A stretch of 51,950 nt of DNA. Origin: an uncultured Saprospiraceae bacterium (GTDB taxonomy: Bacteria > Bacteroidota > Bacteroidia > Chitinophagales > Saprospiraceae). The stretch covers positions 1 through 51,950 of the forward strand of contig CAKZUK010000214.1 of assembly GCA_937921775.1 (NCBI GenBank). The letters run 5' to 3'. The notes under the pieces are model-generated. The model had not been told where the DNA came from. It did no database searches and worked only from the letters and a program-made list of their open reading frames with translations. This document shows positions 38,901-48,900 of the stretch, one piece after another (position 1 is the first letter of the stretch; each line of letters opens with the position of its first letter). The translations under genes and the position numbers were made by a program.

Positions 38901-41900
38901 CAGTCATAAGTATAACCTGGTGTTCCTCCATTTACTGTTAATGAAATAGAACCATCATCCTGTCCACAGGTTGCGTTCTGTGATGATCCACTTACTTCAA
39001 GTGCTGTTGCTGGCTGGGAAAGATCTACACTAATGGCAGCAGTACAACCATTGCCATCTGTTACGATTACTTCGCATGATCCTACATCCAAACCAATTGC
39101 AGTTTGTGTACCCTGACCATTACACCATAGGTAACTAAAAGTACCTGTTCCTCCTGATGGATTCACAGTTGCAGTACCATCACCTTCACCAAAACAACTT
39201 ATGTCTTCAGAAGTTGCAGTTAACGCAACAGCATCTGGTTCTGTTGGGCTAACAGAGGCAGTATTCGTACAACCGTTAGCATCCGTTACAATTACCTGAC
39301 AAGGTCCAGCTGGAAGGCCAGTTGCAGTTTCAGTCGTTTGACCATCACACCATGAATAAGTTAAGTTACCTGTTCCTCCTGAACCACTTGCAGTAGCAGT
39401 ACCATCAGCAGCACCATTACAAGTCAGGTCTGTTGCACTAGCAGAAACATTCACTGGGTTTGGTTCAGAGAGTGTAACACTTTCTGATTCCGTACAACCA
39501 TTTACATCTGTTACAACTACAATACAAGCACCAGCTTCTAAGCCAGTAGCAGTTGGAGTTGTTTCGCCATTACACCATAAGTAGGTATAGGTTCCTGCTC
39601 CTCCAGATGGAGTAGCAGTTGCGGTACCATTATCTTCTCCATTACATAAAACATCCGTAAATGCTGTTGCTATGGAAATGGAAGATGTTTCTGAAATATC
39701 TACTGAATTAACTTGCGTACAACCATTGTCATCCGTTACGATTACTTGACAAAGTCCTAAGCTTAATCCAGAAGCAGTTGCTGTAGTTGCTCCATTACAC
39801 CATTGATAAGTGTAAGGTCCAGTTCCACCAGCAGGTGTAGCTGTTCCAGTTCCATCATTTCCACCATTACATAAAATATCTGTTTGACTAACAAGAACAG
39901 AAAGCGCTGTTGGAGCAGTTAGATCAACTTCATCTGTTTGAGTACAACCATTTGCATCTGTGACCACTACTGAACAAAGTCCAACTGGTAAGCCAGTTGC
40001 AGTTGGAGACGTTTGGCCATTACACCATAAGTAAGAATATGGTCCGGTTCCTCCATTAGGAATTGCGGTACCAGTTCCGTCTGATTCACCATCACAAAGC
40101 ACTTCAGTTTGTGAAGTAGTTAATGTCATTGCGTTTGGAGCCGTTAATGTAACTCCAGTTGAAGAAGTACAACCATTAGCGTCAGTCACCACAACAGAGC
40201 AAGGTCCTACACCTAATCCAGATGCAGTCTGCGTTGTTTGACCATCACACCATAAATAGGTAAAAGCTCCAGTACCTCCTGAAGGGATAACTGTTGCCGT
40301 TCCGTTGGTATCGCCATTACAAAGTACATCTGTTTGATCCGTTGAAGTCATTATTTCATCTGGCTCAGTAAGTGTCCCTGTTTGCGTAGCAGTACATCCG
40401 TTAGCATCTGTTACAATTACAGCACAAGAACCGGCTGGTAAATTCATAGCCGTTTGTCCTGTTTGACCATCACACCATAAGAAACTAAATGGTGCTGTTC
40501 CGCCGATTGGGTTTGCAACACAAGATCCAGAATTCCCACCATTACAAAGGACGTTTGTCTCTGTCATGTTGATGGTCATTTCTGCAGGTTCAAGTATGTT
40601 TACAGTTATAGATTGAGTACACATGCTAGCGTCTGTGACAACTAGATTACATGGTCCTGCTGTTAAAGCTGTAACCGTTGCATTTGTTTGACCATTACAC
40701 CATAAATAAGTAAATGGTGCGGTTCCTCCAGCAGGAGTTGCAGTAGCAGAAGCAGTACTTCCACCATTACAAAGTAAATCTGTTTGAGTAATACCAATTG
40801 CAATTGCATCAGGTTCTTCAATTATTATTGTTTCTGTAACAGAACAACCGTTTGCGTCAGCTGTCACAACTACAGTATATGTATTTGCTGGTAAATTAGA
40901 TGCGCTATTTGTATTACTTACGTTTGGCGTCCAAACGTAGGTAAAAGGTCCGATAGTCGTGTTGCTAACTGTAATCGTAGCAGAACCATCCGTATTTCCG
41001 TTACAACCAATATTGTTGCTTGCTACAGTTGTAATTGGAGGTTCACTATTTGAAGTAACGGTCACGCAAGTTTGATCAGTACATTCTATAAGTCCTTGAT
41101 CAGTAGTAGTCGCTGAAGAAGTTACTTCGAGGCAATAAGTACCTGCCATACAAACTTCAGGAAACTGGCTCGTTTCATCTCCACAAATATCTCCGTCGGT
41201 AGTCGTCCATAAGAAAGAGTCTCCTTCTGACGTAAAGCCATCTAAGAATATTGATGTGTTTGCACCACAACCAATAGTAGCAGGGGGCTCAATGATGGAC
41301 ATTGGATTTAATACAATAAGTTCTAGTAATATTGTACTATCACATCCATGGAAGTTAGGTGAGCAGTCCCAAGCGATTGGACCTTCTTGATCGAAAGCAT
41401 CTTGACAAATTTCATAAGAATCACCTTGACAGATTGCAATTTCAAGAACCAATTCTGTTGGTAAATGTTCTGTAACATGCAAAATTACTGTACTATCACA
41501 GCCTTGGTAAGATTGTCCAAAGAATGTAATAGGATATGTACCATCAGTATAGTCGTTTCCATCACCATCTGTATAGTTATAAAATCCTTCATCTTGGCAG
41601 TAGCCTACGTATAGATCAAAAGGAGGTAAAGCAAACTCTGTCAATATTAAATTTACAACACTATCACATCCTGCGAAAGAAGCACCTTCTAAAGTAACCG
41701 AAGCTCCCGGTGCAAAATAATCTGTACCATCATAAAAATAGGAACTACCCGTACAATAGGTTCCGATTTCTTGTCCCATTGGAGGAGGGAGCAAGTTTAC
41801 AGAAAAACAAGTTTGGTTTACTGCAGGAAAACAATCGTTAGAAACCTCCACACATACGTCACCGCTGATTGATCCGAAATCTACTAATATTTCGTTACCT

Positions 41901-42577
41901 AGTGGGTTATTTTCTATATAAGTTGCATCTCCAGGAACTGTCCATTCGTAGTTACTTCCATTAAGCACTTCGAATACGGAGAATGATACTCCTGATTGTC
42001 CTTCACAAGCGTTTACACTACCTGAGATGGGTCCTACTGCATCAGGCATTGGAGCAACAGTTGATCCATTGGTAACAGCGAGCGTATAATCACAAACATC
42101 TCCTGCACAACCATCAAGGAATAAGTAATAGACTTGACCGACAACAAAGTTATTGGCAGTAAGATCAAAGCCAGTTGTCATACAGTTTGCATTACAAACC
42201 ATTTCATCTGTCGGAGATCCACCTCCACCAGGGCAAGATCCATAGATACCACCTTGAACCCCGGCTTGATTACCCTGAGATTGACAGTTATTTGGAGCAA
42301 CTGATATGGTTATGGAAGTTGAACCTGCTGCGAAAGCAATCCAAGAGATGTTGTTTGGTACACCGCCGCCGGCACATAGAGGGTTAGGCACATTTCCATT
42401 GGGTCCACCTAATGTAGAACAAAATCCATCGATCTCATTGTTACAGAAAAAAGCTGCGTCTTCACAGGACGGACCTGGAGGTGCAGGGAAGTTAGGATTA
42501 GTACAAGGTGGCTGTGCAATAATGTTAGCTACATACATCAGCAATGTAAGTAGCGTTAAGGTAAGTTTCCTTTTCAT
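32990..42577 (-). CDS. Giant SprB-repeat surface adhesin with CHU_C tail (3195 aa)
   Basis: A close paralogue of the 2841-aa protein with the same layout: signal peptide (MKRKLTLTLLTLLMYVANIIAQ); N-terminal module with GVPNNISWIAF and QVYYLFLDGCAGDVCDYTL; an Ig-like domain; three GCDS modules instead of two; 33 SprB-type repeats by my count instead of 29; the pre-tail Ig-like module (IEIQLGDLPFDIEAIVN); and CHU_C (VFIPNAFSPNGDG to LQGDVTLLK). Repeats 2-9 are the Cys-pair subtype (WCNGQT core), eight copies against four in the paralogue. Repeats 10-33 correspond in order to repeats 6-29 of the paralogue. The 354-residue length difference is about what four repeats plus one GCDS module would give. 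Expected to be a T9SS type B cell-surface filament. It is flanked by terminators on both sides, so probably monocistronic. Confidence 0.95.
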   Translation of the reverse strand: MKRKLTLTLLTLLMYVANIIAQPPCTNPNFPAPPGPSCEDAAFFCNNEIDGFCSTLGGPNGNVPNPLCAGGGVPNNISWIAFAAGSTSITISVAPNNCQSQGNQAGVQGGIYGSCPGGGGSPTDEMVCNANCMTTGFDLTANNFVVGQVYYLFLDGCAGDVCDYTLAVTNGSTVAPMPDAVGPISGSVNACEGQSGVSFSVFEVLNGSNYEWTVPGDATYIENNPLGNEILVDFGSISGDVCVEVSNDCFPAVNQTCFSVNLLPPPMGQEIGTYCTGSSYFYDGTDYFAPGASVTLEGASFAGCDSVVNLILTEFALPPFDLYVGYCQDEGFYNYTDGDGNDYTDGTYPITFFGQSYQGCDSTVILHVTEHLPTELVLEIAICQGDSYEICQDAFDQEGPIAWDCSPNFHGCDSTILLELIVLNPMSIIEPPATIGCGANTSIFLDGFTSEGDSFLWTTTDGDICGDETSQFPEVCMAGTYCLEVTSSATTTDQGLIECTDQTCVTVTSNSEPPITTVASNNIGCNGNTDGSATITVSNTTIGPFTYVWTPNVSNTNSASNLPANTYTVVVTADANGCSVTETIIIEEPDAIAIGITQTDLLCNGGSTASATATPAGGTAPFTYLWCNGQTNATVTALTAGPCNLVVTDASMCTQSITVNILEPAEMTINMTETNVLCNGGNSGSCVANPIGGTAPFSFLWCDGQTGQTAMNLPAGSCAVIVTDANGCTATQTGTLTEPDEIMTSTDQTDVLCNGDTNGTATVIPSGGTGAFTYLWCDGQTTQTASGLGVGPCSVVVTDANGCTSSTGVTLTAPNAMTLTTSQTEVLCDGESDGTGTAIPNGGTGPYSYLWCNGQTSPTATGLPVGLCSVVVTDANGCTQTDEVDLTAPTALSVLVSQTDILCNGGNDGTGTATPAGGTGPYTYQWCNGATTATASGLSLGLCQVIVTDDNGCTQVNSVDISETSSISIATAFTDVLCNGEDNGTATATPSGGAGTYTYLWCNGETTPTATGLEAGACIVVVTDVNGCTESESVTLSEPNPVNVSASATDLTCNGAADGTATASGSGGTGNLTYSWCDGQTTETATGLPAGPCQVIVTDANGCTNTASVSPTEPDAVALTATSEDISCFGEGDGTATVNPSGGTGTFSYLWCNGQGTQTAIGLDVGSCEVIVTDGNGCTAAISVDLSQPATALEVSGSSQNATCGQDDGSISLTVNGGTPGYTYDWNDPAPDVQNPSNLGPGNYTVVVTDDNGCTATVTIGVMTPSGLDAAATWTDVSCNGGSDGTVTVTVNGGTGPYEYDWDSPLITQDSPTGSNLPADGYNVTVSDADGCTFVTSAAVAQPDEIVITGNATQEICGESDGTISTVVQGGTAPYTYLWDNGDTDGNINGLPAGNYVLDLVDANGCTASFDIAVSTPNELTVAFTSEDVNCAGGSDGSILLDVTGGVAPFTYDWDNAGPVPDPSGLPADTYNVVVTDDTGCSVTTQVVIAEPTQIVAVNLVQQATCGNDNGGVSLTVVGGTDPYEYLWSNGDTSDNPTGLEPGTIIVTVTDGNGCTVIETVEVTTPPAITLNVSATMTSCFEGADGTIDLEVNGGTAPFTYVWTGGSIDQDPTGLTAGDYSVEITDANNCTETTSIMVGEPIAISITGSTTNATCGETNGTASISATGGTAPYTYTWTGTPSTEPNPTDLGPGTYCVDVTDDNGCVMTECFDVETPDGLALTAATTDVDCFGDVTGIASVTVEGGVGPFSYLWDIGTGEITPEVTGLPAGSYDVVVTDDDTGCTIQTTAIINQPDAIVISGNELQATCGESNGSVSLTVGGGTGDYTYLWSPSGSVEQNPTGLDAIDHTVVVTDALGCSETFAIAVTSAPELTASATSTNVSCFEGTDGAVDITAQGGTTPYTYVWSNGSTDADPTNFMAGPVTGTVTDFNGCTAEVSLMLTEPEAISMSSTTTDETCGESNGSISLTVNGGTAPYTYNWTPTLPDTPNPTDLTIGNYCVDIVDANGCIFTDCIDVTTPNALTLATVVTDANCFGSSDGSINLTITGGVAPYTQAWTGGWNGEDLIDIPAGTYTVVVTDATLCSTTVTEIIGEPTVIEVTDISTPAVCGQNNGASDVTVTGGIPPYTYLWSSGSTEEDPIDFASGNYILTVTDANDCTGTHEVSVVPPNGPMLSIVPNDASCFGFSDGAANLTITGGAGPFTYAWSFGGEITEDIANLPSGNYTVTVTDNDDCTYTASTLIAEPDVIVVTGNATDETCNLSNGTITTSVSGGTEPYQYAWTPSGSTDPNPTGLAAVDHTVVVTDANGCTGTLLIAVDAPNQLGGTITPSNVSCDGGSDGSITANITGGNGPYTYSWTPDVSSDETASNLPVGNYDLEVTDADGCIFTLSEILTAPPALEVTSASTEATCGETNGTITLTTTGGVGGYIYNWTPALPDQPDPTNLGAGTYTCEITDANGCTTEINVDVNTPDMLAVNATGSDALCFDEASGSATAAASGGTGPFSYLWMPGAIIDQNPTGLTAGNYTVVVTDDATGCSVSSPVAIGQPDEIQITNTTTDALCGEDNGTADITVVGGTPPYTYLWSTGSTDEDPTDFAAGSHTVVITDANGCTGTDGVSIGSPNQPDATPTAFNTSCNGDSDGGVNISITGGLPPFSYSWDNGSTSQNLSGVPAGDYVLTILDNVGCPTVVSATVGEPPVLTADVLGQTDVSCNGDNNGDASLNVAGGTGPYTYLWTPSGETTADPQSLVAGTNSVVVTDANGCTATESVILTEPNELALSADPISTLCGGGSDGSIDLTVLGGTTPYTFAWSNTATDEDPTGLSAGNYVVLVTDGNGCTGTLSIAVDEPADVDVVIANVSSYGGFNLSCETSEDGSAEIAVAGGLAPYTYSWDNGSTDATLSGVAAGTYSVIVTDANGCSGTSQVSLEAPLGVTVDFRVEDASCFGDNDGAIFVSGIEGGTPPYQYAVDDEDFIGTGLFGSLEGGEYEITIQDANGCTNTESVTVMEPSEVVVSLGSDIEIQLGDLPFDIEAIVNIGVDSSSLQHWEWTQGRFFSENDTTRFDQVREINPLETTLYEFLVIDTSGCVGIAQKLITVKKDRKVFIPNAFSPNGDGNNDIFYIQSGQELERVKTFKIYNRWGEIVYELSNFFANDPDNGWDGMFKGQLMNQAVFVFYAEVEFKDGRVEILQGDVTLLK
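33545..41030 (-). repeat. 33-copy SprB repeat array (about 227 bp per unit)
   Basis: One divergent first repeat is followed by eight Cys-pair repeats (about 39000-40797), twenty repeats in strict two-type alternation (about 34475-38998: CGxxNG or CGxxDG type, then CxGxxDG type) and four terminal repeats. Boundaries are approximate. Confidence 0.85.
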
Positions 42578-42985
42578 GAAAAGTAAGTTTTGAAATTCCC
42601 GTAAAAGTTTTGGTTTAAGTCGGATCGGATAACTTTAAACACTTTCGATTAGCAAAAGAAATAAAAAAAATTACACTTTACTAATACGAACCGTATAAAG
42701 TTACTATAAACTAGAGAATTCCCAAATATCCTAAAAGGGTTAATTGCACAATGGAGGTTTTTTATCACATAATCGTCGTTTATTAAGCGATTTCCTTTGG
42801 TATTTAGCGAATTCCCCTTTAAAAGTAGGGCTTATAATAACAAAAGGCCTTCCCAATATGTATTGGAAAAGCCTTTTTGAATACCAACTATTAAAATTCT
42901 TATTTTAGCCTCATTTTCAAAATCAATTGACAAAGAGCGAGATTCAAAATCGCTAAGTTGATTTCAATAATGAAGTTTTATCTTT
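42578..42985 (-). promoter_or_regulatory. Intergenic region upstream of the 3195-aa SprB gene
   Basis: AT-rich DNA with no convincing gene. It contains the terminator of the upstream gene at 42842-42877 and must contain the promoter of the 3195-aa gene, but I could not identify a promoter box by eye. A short direct repeat (TATAAAGTTAC, then TATAAACTAG) occurs near 42691-42713. Confidence 0.35.
42842..42877 (-). terminator. Intrinsic terminator of the 2168-aa surface protein gene
   Basis: Arms AAAAGGCCTTCCCAAT (42842-42857) and ATTGGAAAAGCCTTTT (42862-42877) pair along 16 positions, with two G-U wobbles in the minus-strand transcript and a 4-base loop. The site lies about 110 bp past the stop codon; the T run after the stem is short (about four), so the U tract comes mainly from the stem end. 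Confidence 0.75.
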
Positions 42986-45900
42986 TTATTTCACTATTGT
43001 GACATCGCCTTTTATCGTTTCAGATGATCCGTCAATGAGTTCAATCTCTAAATAGTAGATGTATACTCCCTGATTCATTATACGACCTTTGAAGTAACCA
43101 TCCCATCCTTCGTCCTCATATTCAGGCATAAAGTTGTCATTGCTGTATACTAATGCTCCCCAACGGGTAAAGATCTTGAAGGTCTTTATTTGTGTAATTC
43201 CAATACCAGGATAGACGTTTAAATAATCATTAATTCCATCACCATTTGGTGAGAATGCATTCGGTATATAAATAGGGCGATCTTTCTTAACAGTAATCGT
43301 TACTCGATCTGTATCAACACAGCCATCTTCATTGGTCGCGGTAACCAATAAATTCACTGTTTCGAATGGATAGATCACTTGCGTTTCACAATCGACACAA
43401 GGCACCACTTCTTTCGGAGACCAATAGAATGTATCTAGATCCATATTCGTGACTAGCCTTAAATCAATACTATCTCCTAATTGAATCTCGGTTTGATCGG
43501 TGGTAATACTGACCATGAATTCTTCTGGTTGATCAACGGTTACTTCTTGTGTAAAGGAACAGCCTTCATCATCATAAACGGTCACTTCATAAGTTCCTCC
43601 TTCCAAACGCGAGAACGTATAATTCTGTAAGGTAGCTAGTGCATTCATTTCAAAAGAATAATTTCCAGATCCACCACTCAAATTAGTAAGCGTAATCGTT
43701 CCATCATTTTCGCCATAACAAAGTGGCGATGTCGTTGTAAACTCTGCTGTAATCGGATCTGGCTCTCCTACAAAAATAGAATCACGTACAGCACAACTAT
43801 TTGCATCAGTCATCGTCACATAATACCATCCTGTACCAACATCGGATAAGGAAGTACTAACAATCCCTGTGCTCCATTCAAATGAATATGGTGGTTCACC
43901 ACTAAATCCTTCTACAGCTAATACTGCATCTGACAAACCATTACAACTAACCTGATCTTCAATACTTAGTAGTGGTTGCATATCTGGCGAGCAATTACAA
44001 AGTTGAGTACCTGAAACAGTCACCGGACAAGCACCTCCATCATTCACCTCAAAGGCATATGAAGTACCTCCTGGAATAGGAGCACTAGTGAATACATTAC
44101 CAAGCAAATCTCCTAGCCCTCCTGTTACAGAATAATTCGAAGCGTTACCTCCAGTAATTTCAAAAGTAATCACATAATTTACACTCAATTCATCGCATTC
44201 AAATAAGAAGTTAGAGATGACTGGCGTTTCAAAAACATCAACGGAAACAGATCCTCCAAATGGATCAATCGTTCCTACACAGAATGGTGAACCAGTATTA
44301 GATACTTGAATCAGAGAATAAGTTGTATTCGCTGTTGGTGCCAAATTTAAAACATAACCATCACCAATTCCTGTTAGTGTATATGAGTTTGTTCCATCTG
44401 TATATTCTACGGTATAAAGCTCATCTCCTGTAAAGCTGAAAACAATGTCAGCTTCTTCACCAGAGCATATAGTCGTAGGAGCAGAAATAGAAACTTCCGT
44501 TTCCTGATAGAAAATAACTGGTTGTCCTGCCGCTACTTGCAAACAAGCATCCAGTGACTGAGCCAAAACTGGGAAGCCAGTTCCATCGTCATTTCCGACT
44601 ACTGCTGATATGTAATAAGTTTCACCAAAAACCAAAGGTGGTCCAAATGAGAAAGTCGGTGTAGTACTGGTCATCATAACCGTACCTAATGTAGTCCCTG
44701 AATTTGTATGTAGGACATAACCAAAGGCATCATCCGCTTCCATTACTTCAAAAGTATTATCATAAACTCCAGTTACGGATGCACTTTCACAAACTTGAGA
44801 AGTAACCGTTTCCATAAGCCCCACTGAGGCGGCACAGTCACAAGCTTGTATACCAGTCACCATAACGTTAGGGCCACAAGTATTATCACTTACCTCAAAA
44901 CTATAGGCGTTACCTGCAGGAATTGGAGTACTCACAAAAGTATTCCCAGTCAATGTTCCTGGATCACCAGTAACGGTATATCCTGCGGAGGCATTACCTC
45001 CAATAATATCAAAACTTACTGTATAAAATGCATTCTGATCATCACAATCAGTTGCTTCATTTTCTACTCCCGGTGGAGTTGCAATATCGATGGTAACCGT
45101 AGCAGTAGCGGGATCTACAAATCCTGTACAGAACGGCAATCCTGTATTAGACACCTGAACAAGTGAATACGTTACTTGTGCAGTTGGACTAATTGTCAAT
45201 ATGTGTCCATCACTTATTGCGGAAAGGTTAAACGTGTTCCCATCAATTGTATATTCTGCGTTGTAGGTTCCAGGTGCTGTAAAGTTAAAAACAATGTCTA
45301 CCGTTTCTCCTTCACATGCATAAAGCGGTGCCGATAAAGAAGCTTCCGTTTCCTGATAGAAAATAACGGGCTGCCCTGGCGCAACTTTCAAACAAACATC
45401 TAAAGCAGGATCTAAAACAGGAAAGCCTGTTCCATCATCGTTTCCGACGACTGCTGAAAGATAATAAGTTACTTCATATTGTAAGGGAGGTCCGAAAGAA
45501 AAATTCGGTGTTGCATTACTCATTACTACAGACCCAAGTGTATTACCTGAGTTGGTATGCAATACATATCCAAGCGCATCATCTGCTTCTTGAACTTCTA
45601 AAGTATTATCGTAATTTCCTGTTACTGAAGCACTCTCACAAATATATGAAGTGCTTGACTCCATGGTCCCTACTGTTGTAACACAACTACAAGTGTAATC
45701 TCCTGTTACTATAACATTTGGTTCACAAGTATTATCAGTCACTTCAAAGCTATAGGTATTCCCCGAAGGAATTGGATCACTGACAAATGTATTTCCTGTA
45801 ATGGTTCCACTAATTCCTGTTACTGCATAGCCACTAGCGTTGCCACCATTTATATCAAAGGTTACTGTATAAGTTGTATTCTGTTGATTACAAGCAAAGG

Positions 45901-48900
45901 TTTCTGTCGTTACTGTTGGTGGACTTGCAATATCAATTGTAACTGTAGCGGTTGCAGGATCTATGAATCCCGTGCAGAAAGGCAAACCAGTATTATTCAC
46001 TTGTACAAGAGAATAAGTAGTTGCTACAGATGGATTAACCGTAATGATATGTCCATCAGATATTCCCGAAAGGTTTGCGGTGGTTCCATCTATTGTATAT
46101 TCAACATTATAAGTTCCTGGAGCTGTAAAATTAAACGTTATATCCGCACTCTCCCCTGAGCATACATAAGCTGGTGCAGATAAAGAGATTTCCGTTTCCT
46201 GATAGAAAATAAGTTCTTGACCTGGAGATATCGACAAACAAGGATCAAGTGAACTATTTAAAACAGGAAAACCTGTTCCATCATCATTACCGACCACTGA
46301 AGATACATAATACGTTTGACCGAAAGTAAGTATTGGACTATAGTTAAACGATGGCTGAATAGTCGAACTATACATATGTGGATTGACAATAGCCGTACCT
46401 GAGCCTTCGTGTAATACAAAACCAAGTACATCGTCACCATCTAAAGTTGCATCGTTATTAAAGTTCATACTAACGTTTGCACTTTCGCAAACATGTTTAG
46501 CGCCACTTCCATTACCCATTGTTCCTGCATCAGAAATACAGTTACAAGCAAATGCTCCATTTACATTATAAGGTCCACAATTAGCATCACTTACATCAAA
46601 CGAATAACTCGCTCCGCTTGCCAAAATTGAACTGGTAAAAATATTTGTTCCAGGATCCAATGTCCCCGCCCCTACTACATCATAAGTTGCAGGATCACCT
46701 CCAGTAATTTGAAAACTAACTGTATAATTAAAATTCGATCCATCACAAGTTTCTGTGATGTTTGAAATTTGGATAGCAGGAGAAACAGTCATCGTTGCTC
46801 CACCAAAAATAGCTCCTGTACAAGCATTTGCATCTGTTACTGAAACAGGCGAATAAGTAGTCGTTGAAGTTGGTGATACCGATTCCATATGCCCTGTAGT
46901 AATATCATCCAAAGTAAAGTTATTGGTACCATCTGTATAAACTACATCAAACGGACCTGTACCGGTCAAATTAAAATTTAAGTCCCCTGATACGCCACTA
47001 CATAAATTGGTTCCTCCAGTCATAACGAGATCAGGAGCTGAATTGACAGTAAATGTCGCAGAGCCACTGGAAGTGCCAGGACAAGCTGTTTGATCTGTAA
47101 TATTAGTAATTGTAAAAGTTGTATTGATATTTACTACAACAGATTCTGTATGTGGACTTGTAACACCATTAGCGACAAAACTATTCGGACCATCTGTATA
47201 AGTAATATCAAAAGGGCCTGTTCCAGTCAATGTAAACGTCAATTCACCATTTGTCCCTGCACAAAGTGCGCCTCCTCCACTAATAATAGCATCTGGAGTG
47301 ACTGCTGTATTGACAATAATATGTGCTGTATCCCAACAATTAGCAGCTGTTTCGTAGCGAGCATAATAGGTTGTTGCTGTGCTTACAGTAGTATTGCTCA
47401 TTGCCAAGGCTGTAAAACCTTGTACTGCAAAACTTTCACTTGTAAAATAATAAGTATCTGTAATGGTTGCACCATTTGCATCGGTAATAGAAATTGTACT
47501 GATGTCAACAGATCCTCCATTGCAGATGAATAATTCTTCATTTGCTGAAACATCTGGAGCTACATCTATGGTTACATCTATGGGTGCCACGTCAAAACAA
47601 CCTGAAGGTGTTTCATATCGAACCCAATAAATATTTGTTGTAGTAACTAAGTTGCTAGCTAAAGCACCCGTTTCGTTCACAGCATCTAAGGTGTCTGCAT
47701 AGTATGTATAAGTTCCACCAGGAAAACCATTCACTTCATTTTTCCAAACATCTAAATCTAAGTCAATGGTATTTGGTGAACATTTAGATTGTGGATCAAC
47801 AATTACTAATTCTGGATTCTCCACTGTAACTGTTACAGAAGTAATATCATAACAATCTGTTGTCGTTTGATATCGAATCCAGTAAGTACCTGAAGTGTTT
47901 ACTATTGGTGAAGGTATAGTAGGTGAACCTGCGTTGGCAGATGACGCATCATTATGATAACTGATAGTACCAATACCTCCTGCAGAGTTACTAATTGGAA
48001 TAGTTGTTAAGTTCATACTACCACATGCAACTGGTGGATTATTTGCGGAGATATTAGGCTGAGCAGATACATTTACGGTAACACATGTTTCGGCTCCAGC
48101 CGCACATTCGTTTGAAGGAGTCACACAAACTGTACCACCAGAAGTCCCCCAGTCAACGATAAGGCTACTCTGATCGTTGGCACCATCAATTGTGGCACCG
48201 CCGGTAACCGTCCAAATATAGCTGGCTGCATTTGCGTTTACGCAAGTATAGGTATTCCCTGCAGTGTTTTCACAAATCGTAGTTAGTCCATTTATAGTTG
48301 AAGAACCAGGAGGAGAAGTAAACACCGTAATCAAAACAGTATCGATAAAACTTCCAGTTGGCCAAGTAACCGTCACTTCGTATTCAGTATCAACGGTAGG
48401 AGTAGCTACTGGATTCCAAATAGTTGGATCACTCAAAGTAGCTGATGGCGACCAAGAATAGGTATAAGGTCCTACACCGTAAACATTAGCAAATAGTTGT
48501 GTGTTTTCGCCATTACAAATTACCTCATCACTTGCAGTAACTGAAGTTGTTTCAATACCATTTATCACAGAGATAGTGTAATCACAAACATCTCCATTCC
48601 AGCCATCAATCATCAGGTAATATGTTTCACCTGGTGTAAGGCTTGAAGCAGATAAGGTACCGGTACTCTCACTACCGGGATTCCAACAATTTGATATCAA
48701 TGAAAAATTGGTACAATCAGTTGTTTCTAATATCTGTGCCTGAACACCCATGGAGGATACACAGTTGAATGAAGTTAGTTCAATTTCAATCTCAGTATCA
48801 TTTGCAATAAAAGCAATCCATGAATTATTTTCAATAAAGGCACAAAAGCCGGCAATCTCATCAGGGTCATCGGTATATCCATCAGTATTCCCACAATATC

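Noticed and set aside
24570..41030. Regular spacing of repeats as a possible CRISPR array
   Set aside because: The period is about 227 bp, the units are diverged, and they translate in one open frame into SprB repeats, so this is protein-coding.
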